DNA of 64,000 nt from Anisakis pegreffii. Taxonomy: Eukaryota > Nematoda > Chromadorea > Rhabditida > Anisakidae. Made by a program: the position numbers and the translations under genes. Every line of letters starts with the position of its first letter. Positions within the stretch are counted from its first letter, which is position 1. The notes under the pieces are model-generated. The model was not told the origin of the DNA and ran no database searches. It saw only the letters and a list, made by a program, of their open reading frames with translations. This document shows, piece by piece, positions 48,392-60,515 of this stretch. The stretch covers positions 1-64,000 of the forward strand of contig JAPYMA010001172.1 of the NCBI GenBank assembly GCA_035041965.1, written 5' to 3'.

Positions 48392-50600
48392 TACCTATTA
48401 TCCAATTTCTCGACCGCTATAAAAATTTTATGCACGCATTCTAAAGGGGATTCATTCAAATATCAGCTGTATTTCAGTGGTTTCATTCCCTTCTTCCACT
48501 TTCTGTGAATGCATCTAACCTTCTGTAGCAAAAGCAATAGTCGCTTTAAACATGAATAAAGTGAATGATGCATCATGAAACTGCGAATGCAATTTTTAGC
48601 AGTTCTTGAAATACCTTATCGAAATTTCAGTCTGAACTCTTTTCGTAATGCGTTCATGCAGGGTCGGCTCCAGACATTTTCAATCTATGCGGCATTCAAA
48701 GCGTCATACCAAAAAGCACCCAAATGAGCCTCAAAATTGGAGTTGGGTCGGTGTGCACCGACCTATGCTCGTAATTGTCTTATCTGTCGAAAACTCGTTA
48801 ACCTCTACAAACACTCTGTCGGTTGTCAGCTTCACTCCAAACTATGACATTTATAATGACGAACAGAGAACTTCTTCCATTTTCATGTGAAAGAAGAAGC
48901 CTGCAGTAGGTTTCATCACTTCACTGTTGGTTTCCTTGAAGTTATGTAAGATAATTACTGCATCAAACGAAAAGAATTTAGTACCATTTTGTGCACAGGC
49001 ATGTGTCAGTTGTGTAATAATAATTTCCTCGTAAAATGATAAAAATTTGCCGATTAACTTAAGCATATCGATAGATAATAAATTCCCTGTCAAGTAATTT
49101 TCTTACAACCTAGTACCTGATTATTTAACCTCCTGTAGTTCGTTTCGTTTCCATTTGAGCATTGCGAATGCATGTTTACCAATTTATTCGCGTATTACAA
49201 AAGGCCTGCCACGATATTTTATGACCTTTTAAGTTTTCACTGAGTAGTTTTTGTTTGTTTCACATAGCACCTAGGTAACGTGGGTAAGCATTGAACTTAA
49301 GTAATTATGGGTTATTGTTAACGTTTCTATTGGCTGCTGTTTTAAGAGGGTGCAGTGAATAGACGCTCACCTCGAGCAATTCACTGTTCTTGTTTTTATG
49401 CGTTCTTGTGTTTTTATGTTATGAATATCCTTACTCAAAATATTATACATGCTTCCATGGAACGCCTTGACGTGACTGTACAGTATTCAGCTGTTGCGAA
49501 ATGGGGTCTCGCACGCCTACTTTTAAAAGATGAAATGAATTAAAATAACATTGAATAACACAATACACACAAAACAGTGAGTGTGCGTTCGTATTGCTCA
49601 AATCGAATGGGGGATTAAATAACCGGGTGCTATGCTGTAAGGGGACCACCTGGTTGGGAGCTAAATGTCCATCATCCACCCCGCCGTTAGTAGCACAATT
49701 AATTCGGAACAGTGAAGGAATTGGGCGATTCGTTAGGTTTCAAACATGGGCCATGATAATAGTACAGAGCGTCGAAAGCACACAGAAATTACTAAATATA
49801 GCTTTATCTGCTCGTTTCAGCATCAGCATTTGGTCATCACCTAATCTGTGAAACGTTTCGGCTGCCATCCAGCGGGCTGGTTTGGTCCGGGTGATTGTTT
49901 TGGCGTGAAGCGGTTCTGTAGTTACACATCACCATCATCTTACACATCACGTTTTCTACGTCACATTGCATTCGTTGATTTTTGTCTGTTTTGCAGTATT
50001 TTATATAGTAATGACGACATTTTTTAACGTGTCGTCATCACTATAAATTGCCTCTGTGTGACTTTTTTGGTTCCTCGTTGATTTCGTTATTCTCATAGGT
50101 CGAATTGTTGATCAGAATTATGCGTTCAAATAAGATCACGTCTATAAGTACGTTTACATCACGGATAAAATGTCATCTACATTTAATTCTATCATTAATT
50201 GTAGTTTTCAAATATACTTGTTTGTTAAATATCATGTATCGAATTGTAACTGTTAAATATTGATTTGACTTATCATAAATATCTCTGTTAATTCTTAAAC
50301 AAATGTTGTTGTTAAAATGGCATTTGATTGTACTATAATTGTTGATTGTTGAATAATTGTTAAAATACGTGAATTGTTTTCTAAAATATCATTAACCGTT
50401 AAAATAAGATCACGATCATGACAATCGTTAATGATGTCTTATAAATGTCTTAAAGCAACGCGTTTGAAATTCAACGTTATATGCTTATCTGTTCGTTTCA
50501 CCTATATTTAACTGTACTAATTTATTTGATGTTTATAGCAGAGTTTGGCTCATTCGTGGCAGTAAATACAGCTGAAGTAATCATTCGTATATATAGTGTC
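48392..50600. other. No supported gene
   Basis: A GC-richer patch at 49,600-49,740 has an 85-codon + strand frame (49,594-49,851), but no splice or domain support. From 49,990 to 50,470 the DNA is very AT-rich with many TGTTAAA words, and AAATAAGATCACG appears twice (50,126 and 50,402). This is the upstream flank of SRA1. Confidence 0.4.
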
Positions 50601-50617
50601 GGTGGATTCTGTTGTCG

Positions 50618-53600
50618 ATGTCTTCATACTCGTCTCCATTGCCACCTTACGTGACACCTGGTTGGAACGATCCACCAACGGATTTAAACTCGGAAAGGAA
50701 GAAACCAAGTTTTGGAGCGCATAGGCATCGAAGACCCGTCGACCCTTCCATACAGGTTAAGTCGACTTTGAATTTTAGTTTGATGAAAGTGTTCCGCAGT
50801 GTTTCTTAATTTACATCATCGAAGTTTCGAGCGTTGACTGAATATGGTATAAGACCATCGAATGATCTGTTGCGATAAATAAGGTCTGAAAGAAGCATCA
50901 CTTCAGTGATATTTTTGAAAAAATGTCTGAGATTGATCTACGGTTCGGTTGAATACTTTCAAATCTTTTTTGAACTGTTGCTTAACATACGCATAAGTTA
51001 AAGTGAAGTATTTCAGGGAAGTGCTGCGACTCCTCCGGCAGTGCAGCAACCGTGTCAATCCTTTGTTAGTTTCCCTTTCCTTTATATTCATGCTTTGCCA
51101 CTGATCCAGCTATTAAATTATTCGGGGTTGTTTCCAAGGAATATTTCAGTGATATTTTTCCTGGTTTATTATTAGATTATGTAAGATTACGAATCCTTTG
51201 CTGCGCAATATTTAAAATAATAACACTAAAAACTTAGTAACAATCATATTAATATTTTCAGCAGTGTACTAAAGGAAACGAGCCACCGAACTCTGCTCAA
51301 TTTAGTACTGACTATTTTAATTCGCAAATTCCGATGAGCAATAAACCCCCAAGACCAGTCTATGATAACTCCACGTCTAACCCCCAGCACCTTATCAATC
51401 CTCAGCATCGTGCCGTTTATGATGCATTCACGATACCTTCAGGTAATTGATAGTAATGATAACATATATTTTACAGATAGTATCACCGAAACAGTGTTTG
51501 ACAACATATGAGTAAACATGATACGTCAAACACCATTAATGATAATTGTGTTATGATTAGTTAAATCTGATTTCATGATGAGATTGCCATGACGTCTAGT
51601 CAGGAAACGTCGAATGTCAGGAAACTGACATGACGTAGACTTTGTTCTATACAAAGTTCTTCCCAATTTTATCTTGTTCAACGATAAGTTTATTCAACTC
51701 ATTTTGTTGTTGATCTTTTACGATTACAAAAATAAAATTACAAAAAACTTATTTTCAGTTGAAGACTTAATACGCGTTGATATTCTTTTAGTATCTTTAA
51801 AGCAAACATGTGCACTCATTGTTAGATGAGACATGCTCAGCCCTGATGTTGAATAAATTGAAAGTTCTAAATGACTTTGGTTTAATGCAATTAGGTCCCT
51901 TCCTGTGATAAATTGTCAGCGTAATCGACTTTCAGCGAGATATCAAGAATCGTTCGATTTTGCACGCATTAATCCCACAAGAGACAACAACGGTCAGTCA
52001 TCTGTTACGCACCCAACAATACCATTTCAACAAAATTTCACCAATGAAAATCACGCTGAATCAGTAAGTACCTTCTTTCATTTACTCAGTTGCAAATAAA
52101 CGGAATCAGAAAATTGTATCATCAAGGTTCCAAATGAAAATAAATTTCAACAGGAATTCGATATGTTTATTAGGTCAAATTTATTGTATTAATAAATTAA
52201 ATTTAATGTAGTCACAAGATCAGTTCATTCTTTTGTTTACGTTTGATTATGTTTATAAATAAACATGTCGAAATATGGTTTATACCGATGAATCGTTGAA
52301 CTGAATTGCGCAATGAGAGTTTCAGTGAACCATTAATACTCATTGAGTGACGACGTCGTCGTCACATTACCATCGATTTAAAAAAATTTTGTTTCGGATT
52401 CAAATCCACTTTGCGGTTCACTGTGAATTGAATTGTTGTAATTTTAGTTTAGCTTTTCGTCTCTATACAACTGCTCCAGATAACGTGATTAGTCAACAGA
52501 ATTGTTGAGGAAAGCAATCGCAAAAGATCAGAGAATTTGTGTCGTAAGAGGAAAGAAAATTCTTCGAAAACATTCATTCATTACGATGATATTTTCACCT
52601 GTGCAATGATACTTATTTCAGCTTCCAAATGCACCGAACCTTCCAGCGACGAATTTCACTGCTCCCATGTCTGGTCCTCCAATTGAATCTATACCTAGTG
52701 CTCTCATTTATATCCCACCAAATGTGAGTGATTTGCTAGTGTCATTTTGGATTGAAGTATGTAAAGGATAGGTTGAAGATTGAAGAAGTATGTAAAGAAA
52801 TAAGCGGGATAAGATGTGGTGTTGCTGAGTGAATCGATGACGATGTTTGAATGTGGTGTCTGTTTGTAATGACGCTCATCGCATTGACCCATTCATCTCG
52901 ACTGCAGTGCTCTTTCTTGCCTTTTCCTGCTGAAAAAGTGTTGCCTGATGGAATTTAATGACTTTGCAATTTTTTGTTGTGCTTATAGGCAATAGGTGAA
53001 ATGAAACAAAGATCGACCACTTCACCAGATCCGGCAAATTACATTGCTCCACTGAAAGCAGCCGGCGACGTTTCTCTTAATGGTTCACAACTGGTGCAGT
53101 TTATTACCAAAGCCACTCTAAGGCTACCTTTGGTTGGTCGTTAACTATGTTAACAGTTATGAACTTATTTTGGTAATTCTGTAAGCGATTTTGCTCGCAT
53201 CTTCGACTTCATAATTCCAACCAGTAAGTTTCCGTGGTTTGTGTTAAATACGACGAGAAGACATGAAACTGATTCCACTTGTTTCGTTCATTTTTATACG
53301 ATTAATTTTCATTGTTGTTTCCATTTTTTTACTCGATAACTACCATGTTCATTTCCGGTAACTCCTCTTTCACAACATGCAAAATCCTTTATTTCGTCCA
53401 GCAGCGAAAGGAATAAAACATTCATGTTTTATTCCTTTCGGTGAAAACATTTATGTTCAGTGAAGTTCCAATCATTTTAGCGTTGTCGTTTTTCGATCAT
53501 ACTGCCCTCATGAAAACGACTAATTCGTCCTAGTCTAGCTGTTGCGTAAAAGAGAAATTTTGTGATATAGATAAATTTTTAAAGGGTGTAACGCGGGATG

Positions 53601-54135
53601 GTATTCAGTTGCGGATTGCACATTTCAATGATCTTGTCTTGGCAAATGCGATATCTGAAGGACTCATCAAAAAACTGAATTTCGTTGTTGATGGTAAGCC
53701 GTTGCTGATTCAGATCGTTCCATATTCATTCATTCGTTTAGATATTTTGTCTGAATCAAGCGCATATCTCATTGTGGCAACTTATAATTTCTTAAATACT
53801 CCTTGTGAGCTCTTATTCTGATTGTTTTAATAATGCGACCACATCTTGTCTTCAAATACCTATCAGTTTTGATTTCGTAATGAATTTGGTGTTGAATGAA
53901 ACCGCTAAGTGTTGTTGCTATAATTTTTGAAAGGTGTAAAAGAATGATGCTGAGTGTATGTGTTTCAGCGTTAGATCGAGGAATGTACGACGATGCATTG
54001 CGGTTTTTCGAGCAAATGCAAGCTGTTTTTACGGAAGAAACGAAAACGAGCTGGGCTCAAGGATTAAGATTACTGATTTGTGAACTGAAGAGACCTGCAA
54101 GAAGTGGTAGTGCTGGGCTGATGCATAACCATTAG
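50618..54135 (+). CDS. SRA1: SRA1 homologue (steroid receptor RNA activator protein)
   Basis: Exons 50,618-50,755, 51,262-51,442, 51,936-52,063, 52,622-52,723, 52,989-53,132, 53,585-53,693 and 53,969-54,135 give 322 residues with every phase agreeing. The N-terminus has G-W-N-D-P-P (residues 15-20), the diagnostic SRA1 motif; a Pro/Asn/Ser-rich linker follows (about 45-225). The C-terminal helical SRA1/Sec31-like domain contains R-D-G-I-Q-L-R-I-A-H and L-D-R-G-M-Y-D-D-A-L-R-F-F, matching the human D-D-I-S-R-R and R-W-D-A-A-D-D-I-H region. SRA1 proteins act in the nucleus and cytoplasm with nuclear receptors and RNA; the nematode role is unknown. The family is usually about 220-240 residues, so the linker is long. 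The exon 5 donor (GTTGGT) and exon 6 acceptor (TTTAAAG) are weak. Exon 7 might instead splice at 54,115 to an exon at 55,299. Confidence 0.9.
53405..53440. repeat. 16-bp perfect hairpin, 4-nt loop, in SRA1 intron 5
   Basis: CGAAAGGAATAAAACA (53,405-53,420) and its exact complement (53,425-53,440) around TTCA. Confidence 0.96.
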
Positions 54136-56590
54136 CGTATTCAGCTTTAACTCACCTTACATATCGAATTGAACGACTTCGGCATGCTCAAGTTGATATT
54201 TTTATTACATTCTCATGATCTTATCAGTTTCCAGTGATTATCTTATTCAGTTCTCAATATCGTGTTTTGTTTTAGTGATATACTTCATATCACCATTTGC
54301 ACATCTAATCCTCGTGCAATTCACAGTATGGTAATTAATCTCTGCTGATGAAGTTGTTCTATCTCAAACATCTGTTCATTTCCCTGCAAGTTATCAGTAT
54401 TAGTTTCAGACGATAATCAACATCTTTCAGAGTATCAACAAAACCTTGTAATCTGTTTTATTGGATCTTGCTGATTCTATTCTAACATAATTTGTTTTCA
54501 ACTGCGACATTTTCTCAATTGGTTTTTTTTGTTCTTTCACAGTGACTTCTTAAATGTTTTATAGAAAAGGAAGATATACCATTCCAATTCAGTTTGGTCA
54601 TTTGTTTCCTCTCGTCGGTCATGTTGGTGTTGTATGCTTTTGTGAATTCAGTGGTGATGTATTGCTTTTTCTTATGACAGAATCATGCTTACATAGGGAC
54701 AGCTTTCCCCTAAAATATTGCTTCACTGATCTTGCAATTGTTTCTTTCAAGTATACTGATAACTAATGAGATGGTATGTGTAATTAAAGTTTACACAAAG
54801 TTAGCTTTCTATTCCTTCCCACATTTTTCAGAAAATTCTTAGTGATACAAATGATACATAATATTTCGTTTCTCGTTAATTCGTTTGTTCTTGCTTTTCC
54901 ATGTTCCATTCAGGCATCATTAACGATACTTGCGTTGTCATATTTGCTTATCAAATCTGAAGTGCATTGAAGCAGCACCTGCGTGATTCTGTTCTATTAT
55001 GTTTCAAATAATTCATCAGAATTCCATGTTCTGCCTCACTCATTTGCCAAAGTTGCTTTGCTTATGTCGAAATTTCCGCATTTCTAGCGATCCCAGTGGG
55101 ATGAACGCGATCGAAGTTATCCGTATAGGATTGTGAGTTTTGCAGTTCAAGTATATTTCATTAATAATCAATCAAAATTGTGTTTTGTTCCTCACATTCT
55201 TAGATTTCTTTCATATGTATTCGATCTGTTACAAGATCCTTTCTTCTTTGAAACTTTTCATATGATTATTATTGAAGATCCTTAAGAATGTATTTCAGAA
55301 ATTTCATCAACTGAAGTTGATAAAAATAATAGTTCATCGCACGGTTTACTCGTACACGCTTTATCAATTTCGCCTTTCGCAGTATTCAGTTGACAGATTT
55401 CTGGAAGTACCGTTTGTCATTAGTTTCATCTCGCATGACTTGAGTATATGCATTCTTGTTGACGAATTTCAATGAACTGATGGTTTTTATTCGCTGTTTT
55501 GTCATCGTATTATATTGTCATATTATTTATATGTTCGGTTTTGTATGTATATATTATCACTATTATGAATTAACTTTATTTTGAAAAATGGTGGTAGTAG
55601 TGCATCTAATTGAAGTTTTGTAGTACATCGTTTCAAATTGCTTTTGTATGCGACTGAATTCATATGCTAAGATTGTTCATTTTGGCGCATTTTAGAGAGC
55701 ATGAAAATTTTCATTTTATTGTGAATGTATTGCAATATTTGTTCCTTTCTCGATTGATGGTCAGCCCACAGTTAGGGTTTTGGATGAGCGAACCGAATTT
55801 ATCCCATTAAAGTTTAGTTTAATTTTTTATTAGTCGAATCGAAGAACTTCAGTCGTACCTTTATATCTATATGAGCGTATTTGTTGTAATGTGGCAGTGA
55901 TTTTCCATTTCATTCAATGAATTTCATCGAATGAAAGAATCCTTTGAGAATCGTATTCCATTGATGAACATACGTGTTTACGGCCGATATCCATCATATG
56001 GATGCCTCTCGTCAACTATAACTTCACGGACACTCTTTTTACTTGGTTTCCTAAAATATTTCAGTGATGTTCGTATGTGTTCTTTTTTAATTCGTCTACA
56101 CAGTTCGATCTTTCCAGTTCCGATTCATCTGATTTGTCCAACTGTGATATTTATCCAATTCCAATTACACATTTATTCTTAGCATAAAACTCAGCCTGCG
56201 GGTTGAAGTTTATTTTTAGATTTCTCTTCTAAAAAGTTTTTACGAAAGAGTATTCGAAAATTAGTATGTCTGTATGTTTTCAGTATTTACCTGTTTAATC
56301 ATGTCTTGTACGCGAATGAATAAAGACTGATCCAAAAGTTGTATTCGTTGTTCGTTAAGTTCTCTAGTGATGATTCTCATCGGTGATGATTCTCATCGGT
56401 TTCACGTCCACTTCACTATCACTGCAATCAATTGAACACATGATCGGGATGAGCGGGTTGAATCTCTGAATGCTGCTTCGGCTGCTTATCTAATTCTGAG
56501 TGGGAACTGATGCGTTTAACATGACAGAAGCGGATGTCACATTTGACAACGATGATAGAGTGTTCCCGACAATCAGAATATCCGTGCGTG
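54136..56590. other. Gap between SRA1 and mL63; possible alternative SRA1 last exon
   Basis: At 55,299-55,393, after TATTTCAG, a phase-1 frame reads I-S-S-T-E-V-D-K-N-N-S-S-S-H-G to a stop. It would fit a GTAGTG donor at 54,116 in SRA1 exon 7 and give a Ser-rich tail. A 45-nt exon-like segment (55,091-55,135, TTTCTAG to GTGAGT) reads R-S-Q-W-D-E-R-D-R-S but has no clear partner. No other gene was seen. A 16-bp unit, GTGATGATTCTCATCG, is doubled at about 56,368-56,400. Confidence 0.35.
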
Positions 56591-56704
56591 AATGATATTG
56601 ATACCCCGTTCGGTTTCGAGCGAAACTTTTCCCCGAACTGTGATTCACGTACCAGTTCTCGATCGGGCTCGGAACCAAATGGTCCGTCAATATCATTGAT
56701 GTCA
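56591..56704. repeat. Worn copy of tRNA-derived foldback family B
   Basis: AATGATATTGATACCCCGTT then CGGTTTCGAGCGAAACTTTTC matches the arm of copies 1 and 2, and the inverse arm (CTCGGAACCAAATGG, GTCAATATCATTGATG) follows. Most of the tRNA-like core is lost. It ends about 100 bp before the mL63 start. Confidence 0.65.
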
Positions 56705-56802
56705 TTGAGGTTGAACCGAGCATTAATCCAACTATTTTATCTATCCATTTGAACATTCATGCAGTCAGTAACAGTATTAATGATAATAATGATAAAATTT
56801 CG

Positions 56803-56809
56803 TCACAGA
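56803..56809 (+). promoter_or_regulatory. Probable trans-splice acceptor directly before the mL63 ATG
   Basis: The sequence GTCACAG abuts ATG at 56,809, leaving no 5' UTR. AG next to the start codon is common for spliced-leader trans-splicing in nematodes. The preceding pyrimidine tract is short. Confidence 0.5.
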
Positions 56810-57735
56810 TGCGCATTACATCAGCGCTGTACGGAAATCTGAACAAAATCCACTGGAATCGTCGAGTTTGGGAGGTTGGCTATCGAGGACCACTTTTACC
56901 ACAAAGAAAAGCGTAAATTCTTCGTTTCCTCTCCACTCTTGCTTGACCATTAAGAATCTGACAGTCAATTTGAGTATCTTTATACTGAGTAAGAAGAATA
57001 TATAAACATATTTTTATACTCTATTTCTTCTGTATTGTATAAAATCTGCGCTTATTTTTAATTTTAAATACAGTTACTTCCCTGATAGTAAGGTAGATAT
57101 CTGCAATGAATTCGGTGAGTTGGTCTGCTGAAATTCTACCAGATCGGACGGTTGCATTCTCGTTTTGTTTCTCATTAAGCGATCCATTGTTGCTGAAATA
57201 ACATCAATCGTTGAATATTTCAGCACCGGTCGGCCGGATTATCCGGTAACAGGAAATCGCATTCTTCTGCTACGTGAAAGATTCGAACGTGAATGGAACG
57301 TTATGAAATGTCTTGCAACGCCGTATCTTACGAAGGTGATCCAGTTACTTCAATCTTCGTTTATTTTTTATCGAACGTCCATATTTATTGCCGTTTTTTG
57401 TTGCTCATATCCGAAATTTTCTTTCTGCTATCGAGCGTCCAAATCGCTTTTCTGCGTTATAAGCAGAACATTTCATCGAGGAAATTTCACTTATGATAAT
57501 GCGATATTATTAGGAACAAGAAGAAGAATACGTGAAACTGCACGGTACTCCATCAGAACAGCATGATTCAGAAGCGTTACGATTGAAACAAGCTTCGATG
57601 CCGAGTAAACCGAAGAATATTGATTTGCACAGGTATGGCAGGCAACGTGCTGCGAATGTTGGCAACTTGTTGCACTCTCATCGAACTGTTGAAGATTCCT
57701 TATATGAACTCATCCGACGGAAACGTTGGGATTAA
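56809..57735 (+). CDS. MRPL57: Mitochondrial large-subunit ribosomal protein mL63 (MRP63)
   Basis: Exons 56,809-56,912, 57,224-57,335 and 57,514-57,735 join in phases 2 and 0 to give 145 residues; human mL63 has 102. The N-terminus has R-R-V-W-E-V-G-Y-R-G-P, like the mammalian R-Q-W-I-G-K-H-R-R-P. The central N-R-I-L-L-L-R-E-R-F-E matches Q-N-M-I-R-R-L-E-I-E, and P-Y-L-T-K-E-Q-E-E-E-Y (68-78) matches P-Y-M-T-R-E-Q-E-R. The end, H-R-T-V-E-D-S-L-Y-E-L and K-R-W-D, matches H-R-F-I-A-D-Q-L-D-H-L and K-K-W-S. The product is a structural protein of the mitochondrial large ribosomal subunit. The exon 1 donor is GC|GTAAAT, which also removes an in-frame TAA: unspliced mRNA would stop after 35 residues. 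The extra length lies in a charged segment at about 79-120. The only AATAAA seen is distant (58,257). Confidence 0.88.
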
Positions 57736-59080
57736 GTTTTATCCGTTCAACTCAGTCGTCGAATTATTACTGCAGATTTAGTTGTAACTGCATGTTTCAA
57801 ATTAAATATGGTCATGCAACAGTACAGTGAGTTGGTTGTTATCAAGAAAGCAGCTCAAATTCTATTCCAATCAAGGATATGCCTATTTGTGAAGTAAAGT
57901 CAATTGTTGTTCCTATATAACATTTCCAAATTGAGAATTGTGTGTCATTTTCAACTATAAAATCACTTTTTGGTGCTTTTTAAAATTTTTTTGACATTTT
58001 CGATAAGGATGGTTCTCCTTGAACTTCGTGGAGGCTGAAACATGAGAAAGAAGTTGATTATTCTTTGCCCTGGAAAGATACGCCGTTTTGGTTTGAATTG
58101 TACATGTGTATTTTTCTAGTTATATTGAATGTGTTTGCGATGTTATTATTCATTTCACGAGTTTATTGAATTGTAAGTCATTGTATATTGATATCGTGTT
58201 CATATTCTTGTAGTTTTATGGAGAGATTATGATAGGTTTCTGATATCTCGTCACGCAATAAATACAACACATTTCTTTCGACAGCTCTTATTAGCTTTTT
58301 TTTCACTTCATTTTATAATAAATAATCATTCACATTTCTACTGGCAAATGAGTGACTATAACAGCTCAGCTTTACTTCGTTTTCATTGAGCACACACAAG
58401 TTGTAGGCATAACTTATGCTCACTCGAAAATGCCATGAAACAAAATCAAGGAAAAACATGCATTCATAAAAGATACACCTGAAATTGTGAGCACAATGAA
58501 TACTCGAACTGTTCCATCAGATCGTGTCGTTTCCTGATTAAGCTTACATAGAACATGCCTTCAAACGTTATTCATGTTATATTCTTAGACAAACATGAGA
58601 GCATTTCACACAAATCGAATATGCATTCCTTCATTCATCACTTTCTTTCTTCAAACAACTTAAAATCAATTGCGCTTGGAAAGTGCTCGACATAGGTTAG
58701 ACACACTGGCAAGCAGTTTTCTGTAGTGCATTCGTTGCTGACATTAAACGCGACAAAATACGTGTCAAACGCAGCTAATGCTTTCATATTCAACAAAAGC
58801 ACATTTCTTCAAGTCTGAAAACAAAACATATTCGAAAAATCACGAATATCATATTCAGAATATTCACATTCCACTTCCAAAAGAGAACCGATCAACAATA
58901 AATTCAGTAATAAACATTCCTAGAACGCATCGTCGGCATCGTTTCTTCATAATTTAACGCTCCCAGTTCGCTGATTCATACAAAATTTCGTTATCTTAAT
59001 GAATACATGATTTCCACTGAAAGTTTGGTGGATTTGCTACAGGCGGGTGAAGTGGGCTTTACAAGGGAACGTGTGGTAAC
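57736..59080. other. No gene seen; possible polyadenylation signal
   Basis: AATAAA at 58,257-58,262 is 520 bp after the mL63 stop and may end its 3' UTR. Otherwise AT-rich with no coding exon. Confidence 0.4.
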
Positions 59081-59084
59081 TCAG

Positions 59085-59280
59085 TTTCCTTAACTGCGGC
59101 TGTGGCTAGCTACCGTAATCATTTATCCCTGAGGATACTAATAATACTGTTGGTTGCAATGACTGTGGGTGGAGCTAGATACCGTAGCCATCCAACCCTG
59201 GAGGTACTAATACCGTCGGTTGCATTAACTGTGGGCGTGACTAGCTACCGTAGTCATTTAACCCTGGAGCTACCACACAT
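59085..59280. repeat. 63-bp minisatellite, three units
   Basis: Each unit contains GGTTGCA(A/T)TGACTGTGGG, then CTAG(C/A)TACCGTAG and CATTTAACCCTGGAG, then a (GG)TACTAATA spacer. The unit length (63, a multiple of three) keeps one + strand frame open across all copies. Confidence 0.92.
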
Positions 59281-59304
59281 GAATTTAGCGAGCAGTTCTG
59301 CATA

Positions 59305-60515
59305 TACGAGGAGATATAGCTATTTTTCTGGAGGTATCTCAAAAAGCCCAGAGCCGCTCATTCAATATATTCTATCACTATAGATTAATGCACACATTAC
59401 TATAGCTCATTAAAGATTACCATCTTCACGCTACTGTACTCTCAGCTTTGTAACATGTGAATTTCTCTACACTATTCGATTCCTCAGAACCTCAAGCTTC
59501 AGAAAAAGGTGTATATTATGGAGCAATTCCGCCTTCTTGAGGAAATATGGCTATTTTCGTAAAGTTGTCTAAACAACAAGCGCAAAATCGCTCGTTCATA
59601 TAAGATCTATCACTATAGATTAATATCAATATACTACTATAGCTCTATAGAGGTTACCACCATCAAGGTAACCGTACACCTAGGTTTGCCCGTAACACGT
59701 GAATATTTGTACACCAATTGATCCACGGAATCTCCGATATCCTCAGCTTTGACCGGTAACATATCAATTTTTTTACACCAGTCGATCGAGCAGAACGCCT
59801 GGATTCAGAAAGTCATATATTTTGTTGAGCGATTTTGTTTTGCTGAGGAGATCTAGCTATTTTATTAAAGCTATCTCAACTAGCGCTGAGCTCGTAGATA
59901 TGCACGTGATCATTATAGATCAATAGATGCAATGCAATAGTATAGAAATAAAACTTTGATACATTCAAGCCTAGTGTCTTCTCAGGTTTGCCCAGAAACA
60001 TATTAATGTTTATATGATGTTCGATTGAGCAGAATCTCATCTTTGTAAACATGAAAAGATTGCTGAGAAATTCCCACTCTACGAGGAGATATAGCATTTT
60101 TTTTGATGGTGTATGGATTAGCACATTCAAGCCTACCGTCTTCTCAGGTTTGCCCAGAAACATACCAGGATAAACATTAATATGTTTCCGGGTAAACATG
60201 AGAAGATGGTAGGCTTGAATGTATCAAACTTGTGTTTATATACTATTGCATTTCATCTATTGATCTATAGTGAGCAAATGCATAACAATGAGCGATTTAG
60301 CGCTAGTTGAGATAGCTTTAATAAAACAGCTAAACCTCAACAAAGCAAAATCGCTCAACAAAATATATGATTTTCTGAATGCAGAGATTCTGCTCGATCC
60401 ACTGGTGTAAAAAAATTGATATGTTACCTGTCAAAGCTGAGGGTACGTTAGGCTTGAATGTGCTAGCCCGTACAGCATCACAAAATTTGCTATATCTCCT
60501 TGAAGAGGAGATATA
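59305..60515. repeat. Diverged 250-290 bp satellite monomers with terminal foldback
   Basis: GAGGAGATATAGCTATTTT-like starts recur near 59,315, 59,551, 59,841 and 60,091. Each is followed by a CTATAGATTAAT/CTATAGATCAAT stretch and a CCTACTGT-TCTCAGGTTTGC stretch. From 59,741 to 60,007 the sequence is repeated in reverse complement at 60,176-60,442 with about 85-90% identity by eye, leaving a 168-bp loop that holds another half monomer. A single monomer is found at 13,090-13,260. Confidence 0.85.

Noticed and set aside
55091..55135. 45-nt exon reading R-S-Q-W-D-E-R-D-R-S-Y-P-Y-R-I
   Set aside because: Splice sites are good, but no upstream or downstream exon in matching phase belongs to it; the mL63 start codon makes joining to 56,809 unnecessary.
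57224..57735. mL52, mS26 or a complex I subunit as identity of the 56.8-57.7 kb gene
   Set aside because: G-R-P near exon 2 first suggested mL52, but the P-Y-x-T-x-E-Q-E block, N-terminal R-x-W-x-x-x-x-R-x-P and C-terminal K-x-W fit mL63 only.
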